A stretch of DNA of 64,000 bases from Nostoc sp. PCC 7524 (GTDB lineage Bacteria > Cyanobacteriota > Cyanobacteriia > Cyanobacteriales > Nostocaceae), in NCBI RefSeq assembly GCF_000316645.1, contig NC_019684.1, forward strand, positions 6,087,501 through 6,151,500. The letters are read 5' to 3'. The translations under genes were made by a program, and so were the position numbers. The notes below the pieces were generated by a model. The model did not search any database, was not told where the DNA came from, and worked only from the letters and a program-made list of their open reading frames with translations. Below are positions 1-9,689 of the stretch, piece by piece; within the stretch, counting starts at the first letter, position 1; every line of letters starts with the position of its first letter.

Positions 1-1193
1 AAAACTTCACCTGCGGAGAATACTAAGACATTTCTGGCTGCATCCGCAAAAAATTCTATTTGCTTTTCTCCCCTCACATAGTTTCCAGCCGAGAAAATTC
101 TGACTACATATTCTCTACCATCATTTATTTGCTGAACTAGCTGCTCAATCCTATCGGGAGTTAAGCGCAGCAATTCGGTATTGGCTGAATTGGTTCCAGG
201 TTCAGCTAATTCGATGCTAGCATTGCGGTTGGCTTCTTGCAGCAGTTGTACGATCGCCTGACGCGCAGCAGTAGTTTGGTTGACTCGTACTAAAGCAGAA
301 GCTATAACTTGACCACGTACTAAAGCCAGTTTACCTAAACGTAGGTCACGGTATGATTGGTAATATTTTTCTAGTCTGGCGACTTCTTGCTCTAAATAAT
401 CCTGTTGTTTTTCTAATTCTTTAAGACGTACTTCCCGCTTGGCAATTACCTGTTCTCGCGCCCTAATTTCCAAGTTGCGATTTTGAATGAGTTTGTCTAG
501 TTCAGAAATTTTACGATCGCGCTGTTCGATGGCGGCTTGGCGGTTAGATAGTTCCCGATCGCGTTGTTCGATGGCGGCTTGACGGTTAGCTAATTCGCGA
601 TCGCGCTGTTCGATGGCTTTTTTGGCTTCAGCATACAGCCTTTCACGTTCTGCTCGCAATTGGGCAATGGCTGTCTGTAGCGATTTTATTTGATTGTAAA
701 CTTTGCCAAGTTCAGTGATGGCTTGTTGATATTGGTTTTGAGTACGCTGAAGTTTAGCTTGAGTTTGAGCTAAATCTTGCTGCACTTTGATTTTTTCTTT
801 TTTAGCTTCTTCTCGCTGAGTTTCTACTTGTCTTTTCTCAGTGATGGTGGTTTGTAGCTGTTGGTTAGCTTTCTTTAGCTCACTTTCTACCTGGCTTTTT
901 TGTTCTTCAGCCACTTTGAGCTGTTCTCGTTTTTGTCTGAGGTCTTTTTGAATATCCTCTAATTCAAAAACTCCCTTCCGGAGTCCTTCGTCTGCCAGAA
1001 ACAGGATTGCCAGAGTTGTAGCCGCAGTTAACACCCCAGTGAGGATGGTTATGACTACAGCCGTATTTTTGGGGCGAAGCTTAAAGAGGGAGAGGCGGGC
1101 TTTGCCAACTTTTGTGCCGATGCGATCGCCGGCAGTCGCAATTACGCCTCCCAAAATTAAGATTGCTGCTATGAGGATGTACCCGGTGGTCAT
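1..1193 (-). CDS. DUF3084 coiled-coil membrane-anchored protein (3' end cut by window edge)
   Basis: The reading frame opens with MTTGYILIAAILILGG and stays open to the left edge, so about 397 residues are visible and the C-terminus is missing. Two hydrophobic segments (about residues 4-22 and 42-62) flank a short basic stretch. A long Glu/Gln/Lys/Arg-rich coiled coil (about 65-260) follows, and then a globular region. Inside the coiled coil a 14-residue unit (EQRDRELxNRQAAI) is tandemly repeated about three times, visible in the DNA near 510-620. This architecture matches the cyanobacterial DUF3084 family, whose function is unknown to me. It lies downstream of ntcA on the same strand with a spacer of about 170 bp. 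A small inverted repeat (GTGTTAT/ATAACAC, 1312-1332) in that spacer may end or separate the transcripts. The family call is confident; no role is inferred. Confidence 0.85.
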   Translation of the reverse strand, partial: MTTGYILIAAILILGGVIATAGDRIGTKVGKARLSLFKLRPKNTAVVITILTGVLTAATTLAILFLADEGLRKGVFELEDIQKDLRQKREQLKVAEEQKSQVESELKKANQQLQTTITEKRQVETQREEAKKEKIKVQQDLAQTQAKLQRTQNQYQQAITELGKVYNQIKSLQTAIAQLRAERERLYAEAKKAIEQRDRELANRQAAIEQRDRELSNRQAAIEQRDRKISELDKLIQNRNLEIRAREQVIAKREVRLKELEKQQDYLEQEVARLEKYYQSYRDLRLGKLALVRGQVIASALVRVNQTTAARQAIVQLLQEANRNASIELAEPGTNSANTELLRLTPDRIEQLVQQINDGREYVVRIFSAGNYVRGEKQIEFFADAARNVLVFSAGEV

Positions 1194-1360
1194 CTTCAGC
1201 TACCGAAATGTTTCCAGATACAGCCTACTACTTTCAGTCGTGGTGTGTGGAGGATGGGAGGTGGGCAATAGCTGAAATTACTCAAGATTTTAGATTAACT
1301 TCCAACTTTGGGTGTTATTTGCAATATAACACGCCCCACCTCTTCTGACTCCACTTAATT

Positions 1361-2032
1361 TTATGTGAACTGTCTGCTGAGAGTCACAGGTTTATGCACA
1401 GTAATCTTCTTTTTGTGGATCGAAATCATCTTTTTCTCACGCAGATCCCCTAGTAATCTAGTTACAGTTACACGAGTCGAACCAATTGCTTCTGCGATCG
1501 CTTGATGAGATAATTTCAAATCAATTGTGATCCCATCTGCACAAGGAATACCAAAATCACGACAGAGAATTAATAGAAAACTCACCAATCTGGAACCCAT
1601 ATCTCGGTGAGCTAAAGTTTCAATCATCATCTCTGTTTGCAAAATCCGCGAAGATAGACCCCGCAGCATCAACATTGATAATTCTGGATTTTCCTTGAGT
1701 GCTTGCTCAACTTGCTCAATTGGTGCCGACAGCAATTCTACAGGGGTAAATGCCACCGCATGGTAAAACCGATCAGACTTGTTTCCTGTCAACAGTGACA
1801 GCACTCCAAACACACTATTTTCACGCAGTAGTGCTACTGTAATTTCTTCTCCTGCCTCGTACACCCTGGAAAGCTTGACAGCGCCTTTCAAAAGAAAATA
1901 AACTCGCTCGGCAGGATCGCCAGGAAAAAAGATCGTTTTATTGCGTTCAAACGTTTCGACAACTGGCGGAAAAGCTCCAGTTGCCATCTGGCGAAAAACA
2001 TTTGCTAGGGCCTTATCTTGTGTCACGATCAT
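1361..2032 (-). CDS. ntcA: NtcA, global nitrogen regulator (CRP/FNR family)
   Basis: A 223-residue CRP-family transcription factor with the canonical start [13 protein letters not shown]. An in-frame start six codons upstream exists, but AGGGGAAGGGAG lies just before the chosen ATG and 223 residues is the known cyanobacterial length. The N-terminal half is the cyclic-nucleotide-binding-like beta-roll that binds 2-oxoglutarate (about 25-125). Next comes the dimerisation helix, and then a C-terminal winged helix with the recognition helix in [22 protein letters not shown] (about 175-196). NtcA activates nitrogen-assimilation and heterocyst genes through GTAN8TAC sites. Such a site lies in its own leader (2129-2142), consistent with autoregulation. 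It is transcribed divergently from fabI. Confidence 0.98.
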   Translation of the reverse strand: MIVTQDKALANVFRQMATGAFPPVVETFERNKTIFFPGDPAERVYFLLKGAVKLSRVYEAGEEITVALLRENSVFGVLSLLTGNKSDRFYHAVAFTPVELLSAPIEQVEQALKENPELSMLMLRGLSSRILQTEMMIETLAHRDMGSRLVSFLLILCRDFGIPCADGITIDLKLSHQAIAEAIGSTRVTVTRLLGDLREKKMISIHKKKITVHKPVTLSRQFT

Positions 2033-2128
2033 CTCCCTTCCCCTACCCAATGCCGGAAAAACAAAAAAGTAAAAACTAATTACCTAAGAATACACCTGAA
2101 AAATCAATAAAGCACCGTTAACCAGGCT

Positions 2129-2142
2129 GTACTTTCCTATAC
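2129..2142 (-). promoter_or_regulatory. NtcA box upstream of ntcA
   Basis: GTACTTTCCTATAC is an exact GTA-N8-TAC match, centred about 103 nt upstream of the ntcA ATG. Autoregulation of ntcA is known in Anabaena. A TTTATT hexamer about 17 nt downstream is only a rough -10 candidate. A nearby GTA-N9-TAC at about 2068-2082 has the wrong spacing. The intergenic region (2033-2428) also holds the fabI promoter; apart from AT-rich tracts I see nothing else in it. Confidence 0.75.
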
Positions 2143-2428
2143 TCAAACCTATAACTTCAGAGTTATTTGTTCATAATGATACCTAATTTTTGCTATTTTT
2201 AGCTAGCAGTTCTTGATAGATACTTCTGCTTGCTGTAACCATCAGGTTTTTTAGAGAAAAAATTAAGTAATCTTGAAAAAATCTTAAGGAATAATATGTA
2301 TTTTAAATCGAAAAAACATCATTCCTAATACTATTTTTTGGTAATCATGTATAAAACAAAGTCAAAGGTACCTCAGATTCTAGTATGCTCCTAATGAATC
2401 ATCACATAAAATCACATCAAAAATTTCT

Positions 2429-3205
2429 ATGCTGAATCTGAATGGAAAAAACGCTCTGGTGACAGGGATTGCCAATAATCGCTCCATCGCTTGGGGGATT
2501 GCCCAACAACTGCACGCAGCCGGAGCGAATCTTGGCATTACTTACCTACCAGATGAACGGGGCAGAATGGAGAAGAAAGTGGCCGAACTGGTAGAACCTC
2601 TCAACCCCAGCTTATTCGTACCCTGTAATGTCCAAAACGACGAACAGATTCAATCAACATTTGAGACAATCCGCGATAAGTGGGGCAGACTAGATATTCT
2701 GATTCACTGTCTTGCTTTTGCTAACAAAGATGATTTAAGCGGAGATTTTAGCCAAACATCTCGTTCTGGTTTCGCTACAGCTTTAGATGTCAGCGCCTAT
2801 TCACTGGTGCAGTTAAGCGGCGCGGCTAAACCTTTAATGACAGAGGGCGGAAGTATCATTACCCTGTCATATTTGGGTGCTGTGAGGGCAATTCCTAATT
2901 ACAACGTCATGGGAGTTGCGAAGGCAGGATTAGAAGCTAGTGTGCGTTATTTAGCAGCTGAACTCGGTTCCCAAAATATTCGCGTCAATGCCATTTCTGC
3001 TGGCCCTATCCGCACCTTGGCATCTAGTGCCGTTGGCGGCATTTTAGATATGATTCATCACGTCGAACAAGTTGCGCCCTTGCGTCGTACCGTCACCCAA
3101 ATTGAAGTAGGCAACACTGCGGCTTTCTTGGCTAGTGATTTAGCTAGTGGCATCACTGGACAAGTCCTGTACGTGGATGCAGGATATGAAATCACGGGAA
3201 TGTAA
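2429..3205 (+). CDS. fabI: Enoyl-[acyl-carrier-protein] reductase (NADH)
   Basis: A 258-residue short-chain dehydrogenase-fold protein that performs the last reduction in each fatty-acid elongation cycle of type II synthesis. The N-terminal GIANNRSIAWGIA is the divergent nucleotide-binding loop typical of FabI (it replaces TGxxxGxG). The catalytic pair is in YNVMGVAKAGLE (Tyr about 158 and Lys about 165, the FabI Y-x6-K spacing). SAGPIRTLASSAV is the substrate-loop region seen in FabI. Length is normal. The gene is divergent from ntcA and followed after about 100 bp of heptamer repeats by hisB on the same strand, so the two may be co-transcribed. Confidence 0.97.
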   Translation: MLNLNGKNALVTGIANNRSIAWGIAQQLHAAGANLGITYLPDERGRMEKKVAELVEPLNPSLFVPCNVQNDEQIQSTFETIRDKWGRLDILIHCLAFANKDDLSGDFSQTSRSGFATALDVSAYSLVQLSGAAKPLMTEGGSIITLSYLGAVRAIPNYNVMGVAKAGLEASVRYLAAELGSQNIRVNAISAGPIRTLASSAVGGILDMIHHVEQVAPLRRTVTQIEVGNTAAFLASDLASGITGQVLYVDAGYEITGM

Positions 3206-3213
3206 TAAGATTT

Positions 3214-3294
3214 GGGGAGTAGGGAGTGGGGAGTAGGGAGTGGTGATTTTCTGATCTCTTCCCCCTACTCCCTATTCCCAATTCCCTACTCCCA
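3214..3294. repeat. Inverted pair of heptanucleotide repeat tracts (fabI-hisB spacer)
   Basis: A GGGAGTA/GGGAGTG heptamer tract (3214-3243) is followed 17 nt later by its rough reverse complement (CCCTACT/CCCTATT units, 3261-3294), so the RNA could form a long imperfect hairpin just before the hisB start. This is a typical cyanobacterial short tandemly repeated repetitive (STRR) sequence. It could act as a processing or stability element between fabI and hisB; that is inference. Confidence 0.75.
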
Positions 3295-3301
3295 GTTTGT
3301 T

Positions 3302-3931
3302 ATGCAAATCAGCGATTATCCCCAAATTAATTTGTCCTCAGCTCCTCGTGTTGCCTCAGTGCATCGCACTACTGGTGAAACTGATGTGCAAGTTACCGTC
3401 AATTTAGATGGCAGTGGCATTTGTCAAGCAGCCACAGGAATTCCGTTTTTGGATCATATGTTGCATCAAATTGCTTCTCACGGGTTAATTGATTTAGATG
3501 TCAAAGCCACAGGAGACTGGGAGATTGATGATCACCACACAAATGAAGATGTGGGTATTACTCTAGGACAAGCTTTGCACAAAGCATTAGGTGATAGAAA
3601 AGGCATTGTCCGCTTTGGCAATTTTTTAGCACCTTTAGATGAAGCTTTGGTACAGGTGGCTTTAGACTTTTCTGGCCGTCCTCACCTCAGCTATGGTTTG
3701 GAAATTCCTACTCAGCGTGTAGGAACCTATGACACACAATTGGTGCGGGAATTTTTCGTGGCATTGGTAAACCATAGCCAAATGACACTACACATTCGTC
3801 AACTAGACGGTATTAATTCCCATCACATTATTGAGGCGACGTTTAAAGCATTTGCTAGGGCAGTACGCATGGCGGTAGAAGTAGATCCCCGTCGTGCTGG
3901 TACTATTCCCAGTTCTAAAGGAGTGCTTTAA
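3302..3931 (+). CDS. hisB: Imidazoleglycerol-phosphate dehydratase
   Basis: Histidine biosynthesis enzyme converting imidazole glycerol phosphate to imidazole acetol phosphate. I place the start at [13 protein letters not shown] (209 residues). The frame is open further upstream, but that part is the translated heptamer repeat, not protein-like sequence. Metal-binding motifs are clear: [13 protein letters not shown] (about 53-65), [11 protein letters not shown] (about 79-89) and the C-terminal [16 protein letters not shown]. It is a monofunctional dehydratase without the phosphatase domain of enterobacterial HisB. It follows fabI on the same strand. Confidence 0.96.
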   Translation: MQISDYPQINLSSAPRVASVHRTTGETDVQVTVNLDGSGICQAATGIPFLDHMLHQIASHGLIDLDVKATGDWEIDDHHTNEDVGITLGQALHKALGDRKGIVRFGNFLAPLDEALVQVALDFSGRPHLSYGLEIPTQRVGTYDTQLVREFFVALVNHSQMTLHIRQLDGINSHHIIEATFKAFARAVRMAVEVDPRRAGTIPSSKGVL

Positions 3932-3971
3932 GGGAACACCAAAAAATAAATTATCTATAATTGACAGTTTA

Positions 3972-4036
3972 GTAGGGTGCGTCAGTGTCAGAGAACCTAA
4001 CTACACCAAGAAATTATTCATGCTGACGCACCCTAC
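3972..4036. repeat. 14-bp perfect inverted repeat downstream of hisB
   Basis: GTAGGGTGCGTCAG (3972-3985) and its exact reverse complement (4023-4036) flank a 37-nt loop. No T-run follows, so it is not a classical terminator. I recall very similar GTAGGGTGCGT...ACGCACCCTAC units being dispersed in Nostocales genomes, so it is more likely a REP/MITE-like repeat that may also stabilise the hisB 3' end. It lies in the 230-bp gap before the hybrid kinase gene. Confidence 0.7.
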
Positions 4037-4180
4037 AAATTTTTTGCATCATTTTATTCTAGACAGTCCATTACCGTAAACTTTGCGGCGGATTATGGAG
4101 ACGTTACATTTCTTTAGCTTATGGGCATACTAACTCTTAAATATCCCATATAAATAATCTGTAAAATGAGGTCGGTTCCC

Positions 4181-7100
4181 ATGAATGCAATCGTAGATAC
4201 CACCGTTTTGCTACCTGGATATCACCTGATTGAACAGCTGTACGAAGGTTCTAAAACGCTTGTCTATCGTGGGATACGGCTGACAGGGAGTATGGACAAC
4301 ACGCTCGTTGAAAATCAGTCTGTAGTGATTAAGCTACTCCGGCGGGATTATCCCACTTTCAGTGAACTGTTACAATTTCGCAATCAATATACAATCACCA
4401 AAAATTTGCATATTCCGGGTATCGTCCGTTCCTATGCTTTAGAGGCTTACGGCAATAGCTACGCTTTGGTGATGGAAGATTTTGGTGGATTATCACTGCG
4501 AGCATATTGTCAAGCCCATGCTTTGTCTTTATCTGAGATACTGGCGATCGCCCTACAACTAACGAACATTCTACACAATCTATATCAACACCGCGTCATC
4601 CACAAAGACATCAAACCAGCTAACCTGCTGATCCATCCTGAGTCAAAAGAAATTAAGCTGATTGACTTTAGCATCGCCTCATTGCTACCCAAGGAAACCG
4701 AAGCAGTCAAACACCCAAATGTCTTAGAAGGGACACTTGCCTATCTCGCACCGGAACAAACCGGACGGATGAACAGAGGAATAGACTACCGTACCGATTT
4801 TTATGCTTTAGGCGTGACGTTGTTTGAACTGTTGACAGGACAGTTACCATTCTCCTCAGATGATCCCTTAGAACTGGTACATTGTCACATTGCCCAGCCT
4901 GCGCCCTCGGTTTGTGGATTAAAACCAGAACTTCCCTTGGTAATTGGGCAGATTGTGGCCAAATTGATGGCGAAGAACGCCGAAGATCGTTACCAAAGTG
5001 CCTTGGGTTTGCAGCATGATTTGGCAACTTGCTGGCAGCAACTCCAGACAACGGGGAGAATTGAGGCATTTGCGATTGGCACAAAGGATGTGTGCGATCG
5101 CTTCATCATTCCTGAAAAACTCTACGGTAGGGAACAGGAAGTTTCTACCCTATTGAAAGCATTTGATCGCGTCAGCAAAGGGACATCGGAACTGATTCTG
5201 GTGGCGGGTTTCTCTGGTATTGGCAAAACGGCTGTAGTTAACGAAGTCCACAAGCCCATTGTGCAGCAACGGGGCTACTTTATCAAAGGTAAGTTTGACC
5301 AATTTAATCGCAGTAGTCCCTTATCTGCCTTTGTACAGGCTTTTCGGGATTTGATGCGGCAATTACTCAGTGAGAGCGATACTCAGTTACAGACTTGGAA
5401 AACCAAGCTACTACAGGCTGTAGGTGAGAACGGGCAAGTGATCATTGAAGTGATTCCCGAATTAGAACGCATGATTGGGCAACAACCACCAGCCTTAGAA
5501 TTATCTGGAAATGCAGTACAAAATCGATTTAACTTGTTGTTCCAGAAGTTTATTCAAGTCTTCACACAACCAGAGCATCCTTTAGTCATGTTCTTGGATG
5601 ATTTACAGTGGGCGGATTCAGCGTCGCTCAACTTGATGCAAAGATTAATCACAGAATTAAATTCAGGCTACCTGTTGCTGATTGGGGCGTATCGTGACAA
5701 TGAAGTATCTGCTACTCATCCTTTAATGTTGACGCTAGATGCAGTCATCAAAAAGGAAGCAATGGTAAATACAATTACCTTGCAACCATTGAGCCAAAAC
5801 AGTCTGAATCAACTTATTGCCGATACCCTCAATTGTCATGCTGTATTGGCGCAACCGTTAACTAAATTGGTGTATCAAAAAACCCAGGGTAATCCCTTTT
5901 TTGCTACACAATTTCTCAAGACACTACATCAAGATGGACTAATTATTTTTGACTGGGAAGCCGGAAATTGGCAGTGCGATATTGTGCAGGTACAAGAAGC
6001 AGCTCTGACAGATGATGTAGTAGAATTGATGGCGTTGCAGTTGCAAAAATTGCCACCAATTACCCAAGAAATTTTGAAGTTAGCAGCTTGTATTGGCAAT
6101 CAATTTGATTTAAACACGTTAGTCATCGTGTCTGAACAATCTCATGCTGAAACGGCTGCTGCTTTATGGAAGGCATTACAAGAAGAGTTAATTCTGCCCA
6201 TTGGTGAAAAATATAAGTTTTATCTGGGACAGGCAGCTCACGATATGGGGCAAGATGTACAGATCGTTAGTTATAAGTTTCTGCACGATCGCGTCCAACA
6301 AGCCGCCTATTCTTTGATTCCCGATCGCCAAAAACAGGCTACCCACTACCAAATCGGACAACTGCTTTTCAAACATATTACTCCTGAATCCAGAGAAGAC
6401 TGGATTTTTGCCATAGTCAATCAGTTAAATTGTGGTGTTTCATTAATCACCAACCAAAGTGGACGGGATGAACTAGCACAACTCAATCTCACGGCTGGAT
6501 GGAAAGCTAGAGCCGCTACAGCTTATCCAGCAGCTAGTGAATATGCAAAGATGGGACTAACTTTATTAGGCAATGCAGCTTGGCAGCGAAAGTATGAAAT
6601 CACCTTGATGTTGCACAACCTAGCAGCAGAAGCAACTGCACTGTGTGGTGATTTTGAGCGTATGAATCAGTGGATTGATGCTGTGATTGCTCATGCTAAT
6701 ACGCCCCTAGAGCAATTGAGCGTTTATCTCGTCAAAATCCAGGCATTAGCATCTCAAAATCAACTTTTAGCATCGATATCTACTGGTCAATCAATTCTGC
6801 AACAATTAGGAGTTGAACTACTTTATCCCCCCAATCCTCAGAAGATTCAGCAAGCAATACAGGAAATTAATGATTTAATAGGCGATCGCGCCATTGAGGA
6901 ATTATTTCACTTGCCAGCAATGGTAGATCCAGAAAAACTGGCCATTATGCAGATAGCTGTCAATATCATGCCAGTCTGTTATATGGCAAATTCTCCTCTG
7001 TTTCCTCTGTTGATTCTCCTATCAGTCAATTTATCGCTGCAATATGGAAACAGTCCTACCTCAGCCGTTAGTTATGCGGCTTATGGCATTCTCCTGATCA

Positions 7101-9631
7101 AAATTTTACAGGATGTGACGGCGGCTGATCAATTTGGTCGATTAGCTTATCGGCTGGCTTGGGAGCCACAAGCTAAAGACATTCGCTCGGCAACTTTCTC
7201 GCCAATTGGGCTATTTTTATACCATCGCAAGTCCCATCTACGGGAGAGCCTACCCATTTTTCAGGCAGGTTATGAAGTCGGGTTGGAAACAGGAAAATTA
7301 GATCGAGCCGGAAATAATGCCCATCAATTTTGTTTATATTCTTATTTATCTGGTCAATGTTTAACGGAACTCGAACCCCAAATTAGAGCTTATCGACAGC
7401 AACTACTCGACCTAAATCAAATAGTAGCAGCCAACTATTGTTCTATTTATTGGCACATCACACAATCTCTCATTGGGGATCTACACCAGCAGCAGCAATT
7501 TTGGGAAAAGGACGAGGATGGAGAACAGCTAGTAACTCAGGCACTTGCCTCTAAGGATTTAGTGAGAGTATTCTTTTTCTACCTGCTGCGAATGCAATTA
7601 AGATTCCTGTTTGGGCAGATCACCTTAGCGGGTGAAGATGCTGTGCAAGCAAGACAGTACATAGCAGCAGGTGCAGGTACAATCTGTGAAGCAAATTTAT
7701 ATTTTTATGATTCTTTGATTGTTCTTGCCAATGGTTTTGAGTCGAATGTGGTAGAGACACAATGGCAACGCATCGCAGAGAATCAATTAAAGTTGCAACA
7801 TTGGGCAGAATATGCGCCCATGAACCATTTACATAAATGGCAGTTAGTAGAAGCTGAAAAATATCGCGTTTTGGGACAAAAAGCGGCAGCGATTGAGCTA
7901 TATGAGGCAGCTATTGCTGGTGCTAAGGAAAATGAATACATCCCAGAAGAAGCCCTGGCTAATGAACTAGCTGCCAAATTTTACCTGCACTGGGGCAAAG
8001 AAAAAGTCGCCGCAGGCTATATGCAGGAAGCTTATTATTGCTATGCCCATTGGGGTAGCCAAGCTAAAACGGATGATTTGGAAATTCATTATCCAGCACT
8101 GTTGTCTCCTATCCTCCAACAAACTACTCAGCCCCTCAGCATTTTAGAAACCTTCGCCAACATCTCTGCACCTGCTAATCTGCACTCTACCTTTAGCCAA
8201 AGTTCTTCTAGCCACAGCATCAACAACAGTCTTGATTTTGTGTCATTGCTGCAAGTATCTCAAGCACTCTCCAGCACCATTCAATTGGATGAGTTACTGC
8301 AAACCCTAACTCAGACGATGTTGGGAAATTCTGGTGCAGATCACTGCGCTTTGATGCTGTGTCATGAGGATCAATGGCAAGTGCGGGTGATAGCCGACTT
8401 AAAGCAAACCAACTTACAATCAGCTCTACTAGACAATCATCCTCATGTTCCCGTAAAACTGATTCAGTACGTGAAAAACACCTTAGAAACGGTAATTATC
8501 CATGACTTGAAAACCCAGCTACCGGGTGTGATTGATCATTATTTTGAGCAGTATCAACCCAAAAGTGTCCTATGTTTGCCATTACTCAATCAGGGTACTT
8601 TAGTCGGGATTTTATACTTGGAAAATCGAGCTACAAGTGGGGTGTTCACTAGCGATCGCTTCTTCGTTCTCAATTTTCTCTCTAGCCAAGCTGCGATCGC
8701 TCTAGAAAATGCTCGTCTCTATCGCCAAGTCCAGACAATCCTAGAGGATCTTCAGCAAGCCCAGGTGCAAATCGTCCAAAGTGAAAAAATGTCTGCTTTA
8801 GGCAACCTCGTGGCGGGGGTGGCTCACGAAATCAATAATCCCGTCGGCTGCATTGTGGGTAATGTTAATGCTGTCCGAGATTATATTAACGACCTGTTGG
8901 GATTGATTGACCTCTATCGTCAGGAATACCCACAACCCAGTATGAGAATTGAAGAGCAATTAGAAGCCATTGACTTGGAGTATGTACGCGAAGATTTGCC
9001 CAAACTGATCAAGGCGATGAAAGACGGGGGCGATCGCATCATATCCATTAGTAAGAGTTTGCGGACTTTTTCCCGTGCCGACAGTGATCAAAAACAACCA
9101 TTCAACCTACACGATGGCCTTGATAGTACGTTGCTGATCCTGCGTCATCGTCTAAAAGCTAACGAACATCGCCCTGCAATTAAAGTTACCACTAACTATG
9201 GTAATCTTCCTGGTGTAAATTGCTTTCCTGGTCAATTAAATCAGGTTTTTATGAATATTCTGGCAAATGCGATTGATGCCCTAGATGAATCAAATCAGGG
9301 GCGTAGTTTTGCTGAGATTGAAGCTAACCCCAATCGGATTACAATTAGCACCAAAGTTGTAGGGGAACAGGTACAAGTTGCCATCAGTGATAACGGTACG
9401 GGAATGTCAGAAGCAGTGAAGGCACATATCTTTGATCACTTGTTTACAACCAAAGAAGTAGGTAAAGGCACAGGCATAGGTTTAGCCATCGCTAAACAAA
9501 TTGTCGTAGAGAAACATGGCGGAGCGATCGCTGTCAATTCTTCACCGGGATGGGGAACTGAGTTTTTCATCACATTACCGTTGCTTTCACGCCCCATTCC
9601 CCAAAATTTGCAACAATTAACACATTTATAG
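4181..9631 (+). CDS. HstK-type hybrid sensor: Ser/Thr kinase + ATPase + GAF + histidine kinase
   Basis: A giant signalling protein (1816 residues from this start). Domains in order: a eukaryotic-type protein kinase (about 10-275) with HKDIKPAN as catalytic loop (about 141-148) and DFS instead of DFG in the Mg-binding position; an AAA-like predicted ATPase (about 305-600) with Walker A GFSGIGKT (about 343-350) and Walker B FLDDLQWAD; a long helical-repeat region; a GAF domain (about 1350-1515); and a histidine kinase with H-box VAHEINNP (His about 1549), N-box NILANAIDAL, and G-boxes DNGTGM and GTGIGLAIA. This order is the HstK family of heterocystous cyanobacteria. An ATG at 4166 is in frame, but GAGG at 4168-4171 is correctly spaced for 4181. 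No response regulator lies adjacent, and the ligand is unknown. Confidence 0.93.
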   Translation: MNAIVDTTVLLPGYHLIEQLYEGSKTLVYRGIRLTGSMDNTLVENQSVVIKLLRRDYPTFSELLQFRNQYTITKNLHIPGIVRSYALEAYGNSYALVMEDFGGLSLRAYCQAHALSLSEILAIALQLTNILHNLYQHRVIHKDIKPANLLIHPESKEIKLIDFSIASLLPKETEAVKHPNVLEGTLAYLAPEQTGRMNRGIDYRTDFYALGVTLFELLTGQLPFSSDDPLELVHCHIAQPAPSVCGLKPELPLVIGQIVAKLMAKNAEDRYQSALGLQHDLATCWQQLQTTGRIEAFAIGTKDVCDRFIIPEKLYGREQEVSTLLKAFDRVSKGTSELILVAGFSGIGKTAVVNEVHKPIVQQRGYFIKGKFDQFNRSSPLSAFVQAFRDLMRQLLSESDTQLQTWKTKLLQAVGENGQVIIEVIPELERMIGQQPPALELSGNAVQNRFNLLFQKFIQVFTQPEHPLVMFLDDLQWADSASLNLMQRLITELNSGYLLLIGAYRDNEVSATHPLMLTLDAVIKKEAMVNTITLQPLSQNSLNQLIADTLNCHAVLAQPLTKLVYQKTQGNPFFATQFLKTLHQDGLIIFDWEAGNWQCDIVQVQEAALTDDVVELMALQLQKLPPITQEILKLAACIGNQFDLNTLVIVSEQSHAETAAALWKALQEELILPIGEKYKFYLGQAAHDMGQDVQIVSYKFLHDRVQQAAYSLIPDRQKQATHYQIGQLLFKHITPESREDWIFAIVNQLNCGVSLITNQSGRDELAQLNLTAGWKARAATAYPAASEYAKMGLTLLGNAAWQRKYEITLMLHNLAAEATALCGDFERMNQWIDAVIAHANTPLEQLSVYLVKIQALASQNQLLASISTGQSILQQLGVELLYPPNPQKIQQAIQEINDLIGDRAIEELFHLPAMVDPEKLAIMQIAVNIMPVCYMANSPLFPLLILLSVNLSLQYGNSPTSAVSYAAYGILLIKILQDVTAADQFGRLAYRLAWEPQAKDIRSATFSPIGLFLYHRKSHLRESLPIFQAGYEVGLETGKLDRAGNNAHQFCLYSYLSGQCLTELEPQIRAYRQQLLDLNQIVAANYCSIYWHITQSLIGDLHQQQQFWEKDEDGEQLVTQALASKDLVRVFFFYLLRMQLRFLFGQITLAGEDAVQARQYIAAGAGTICEANLYFYDSLIVLANGFESNVVETQWQRIAENQLKLQHWAEYAPMNHLHKWQLVEAEKYRVLGQKAAAIELYEAAIAGAKENEYIPEEALANELAAKFYLHWGKEKVAAGYMQEAYYCYAHWGSQAKTDDLEIHYPALLSPILQQTTQPLSILETFANISAPANLHSTFSQSSSSHSINNSLDFVSLLQVSQALSSTIQLDELLQTLTQTMLGNSGADHCALMLCHEDQWQVRVIADLKQTNLQSALLDNHPHVPVKLIQYVKNTLETVIIHDLKTQLPGVIDHYFEQYQPKSVLCLPLLNQGTLVGILYLENRATSGVFTSDRFFVLNFLSSQAAIALENARLYRQVQTILEDLQQAQVQIVQSEKMSALGNLVAGVAHEINNPVGCIVGNVNAVRDYINDLLGLIDLYRQEYPQPSMRIEEQLEAIDLEYVREDLPKLIKAMKDGGDRIISISKSLRTFSRADSDQKQPFNLHDGLDSTLLILRHRLKANEHRPAIKVTTNYGNLPGVNCFPGQLNQVFMNILANAIDALDESNQGRSFAEIEANPNRITISTKVVGEQVQVAISDNGTGMSEAVKAHIFDHLFTTKEVGKGTGIGLAIAKQIVVEKHGGAIAVNSSPGWGTEFFITLPLLSRPIPQNLQQLTHL

Positions 9632-9689
9632 ATGATCGCAGTTATCCTATTGGGTAACTTATCACCAATGCTGTGTTCATTGAACTGAG

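Noticed and set aside
2068..2082. Second NtcA-like site GTAAAAACTAATTAC
   Set aside because: Spacing is GTA-N9-TAC, not the N8 required for NtcA.
3894..4079. 61-codon frame after hisB
   Set aside because: Mostly the inverted-repeat sequence translated; overlaps the hisB end in another frame.
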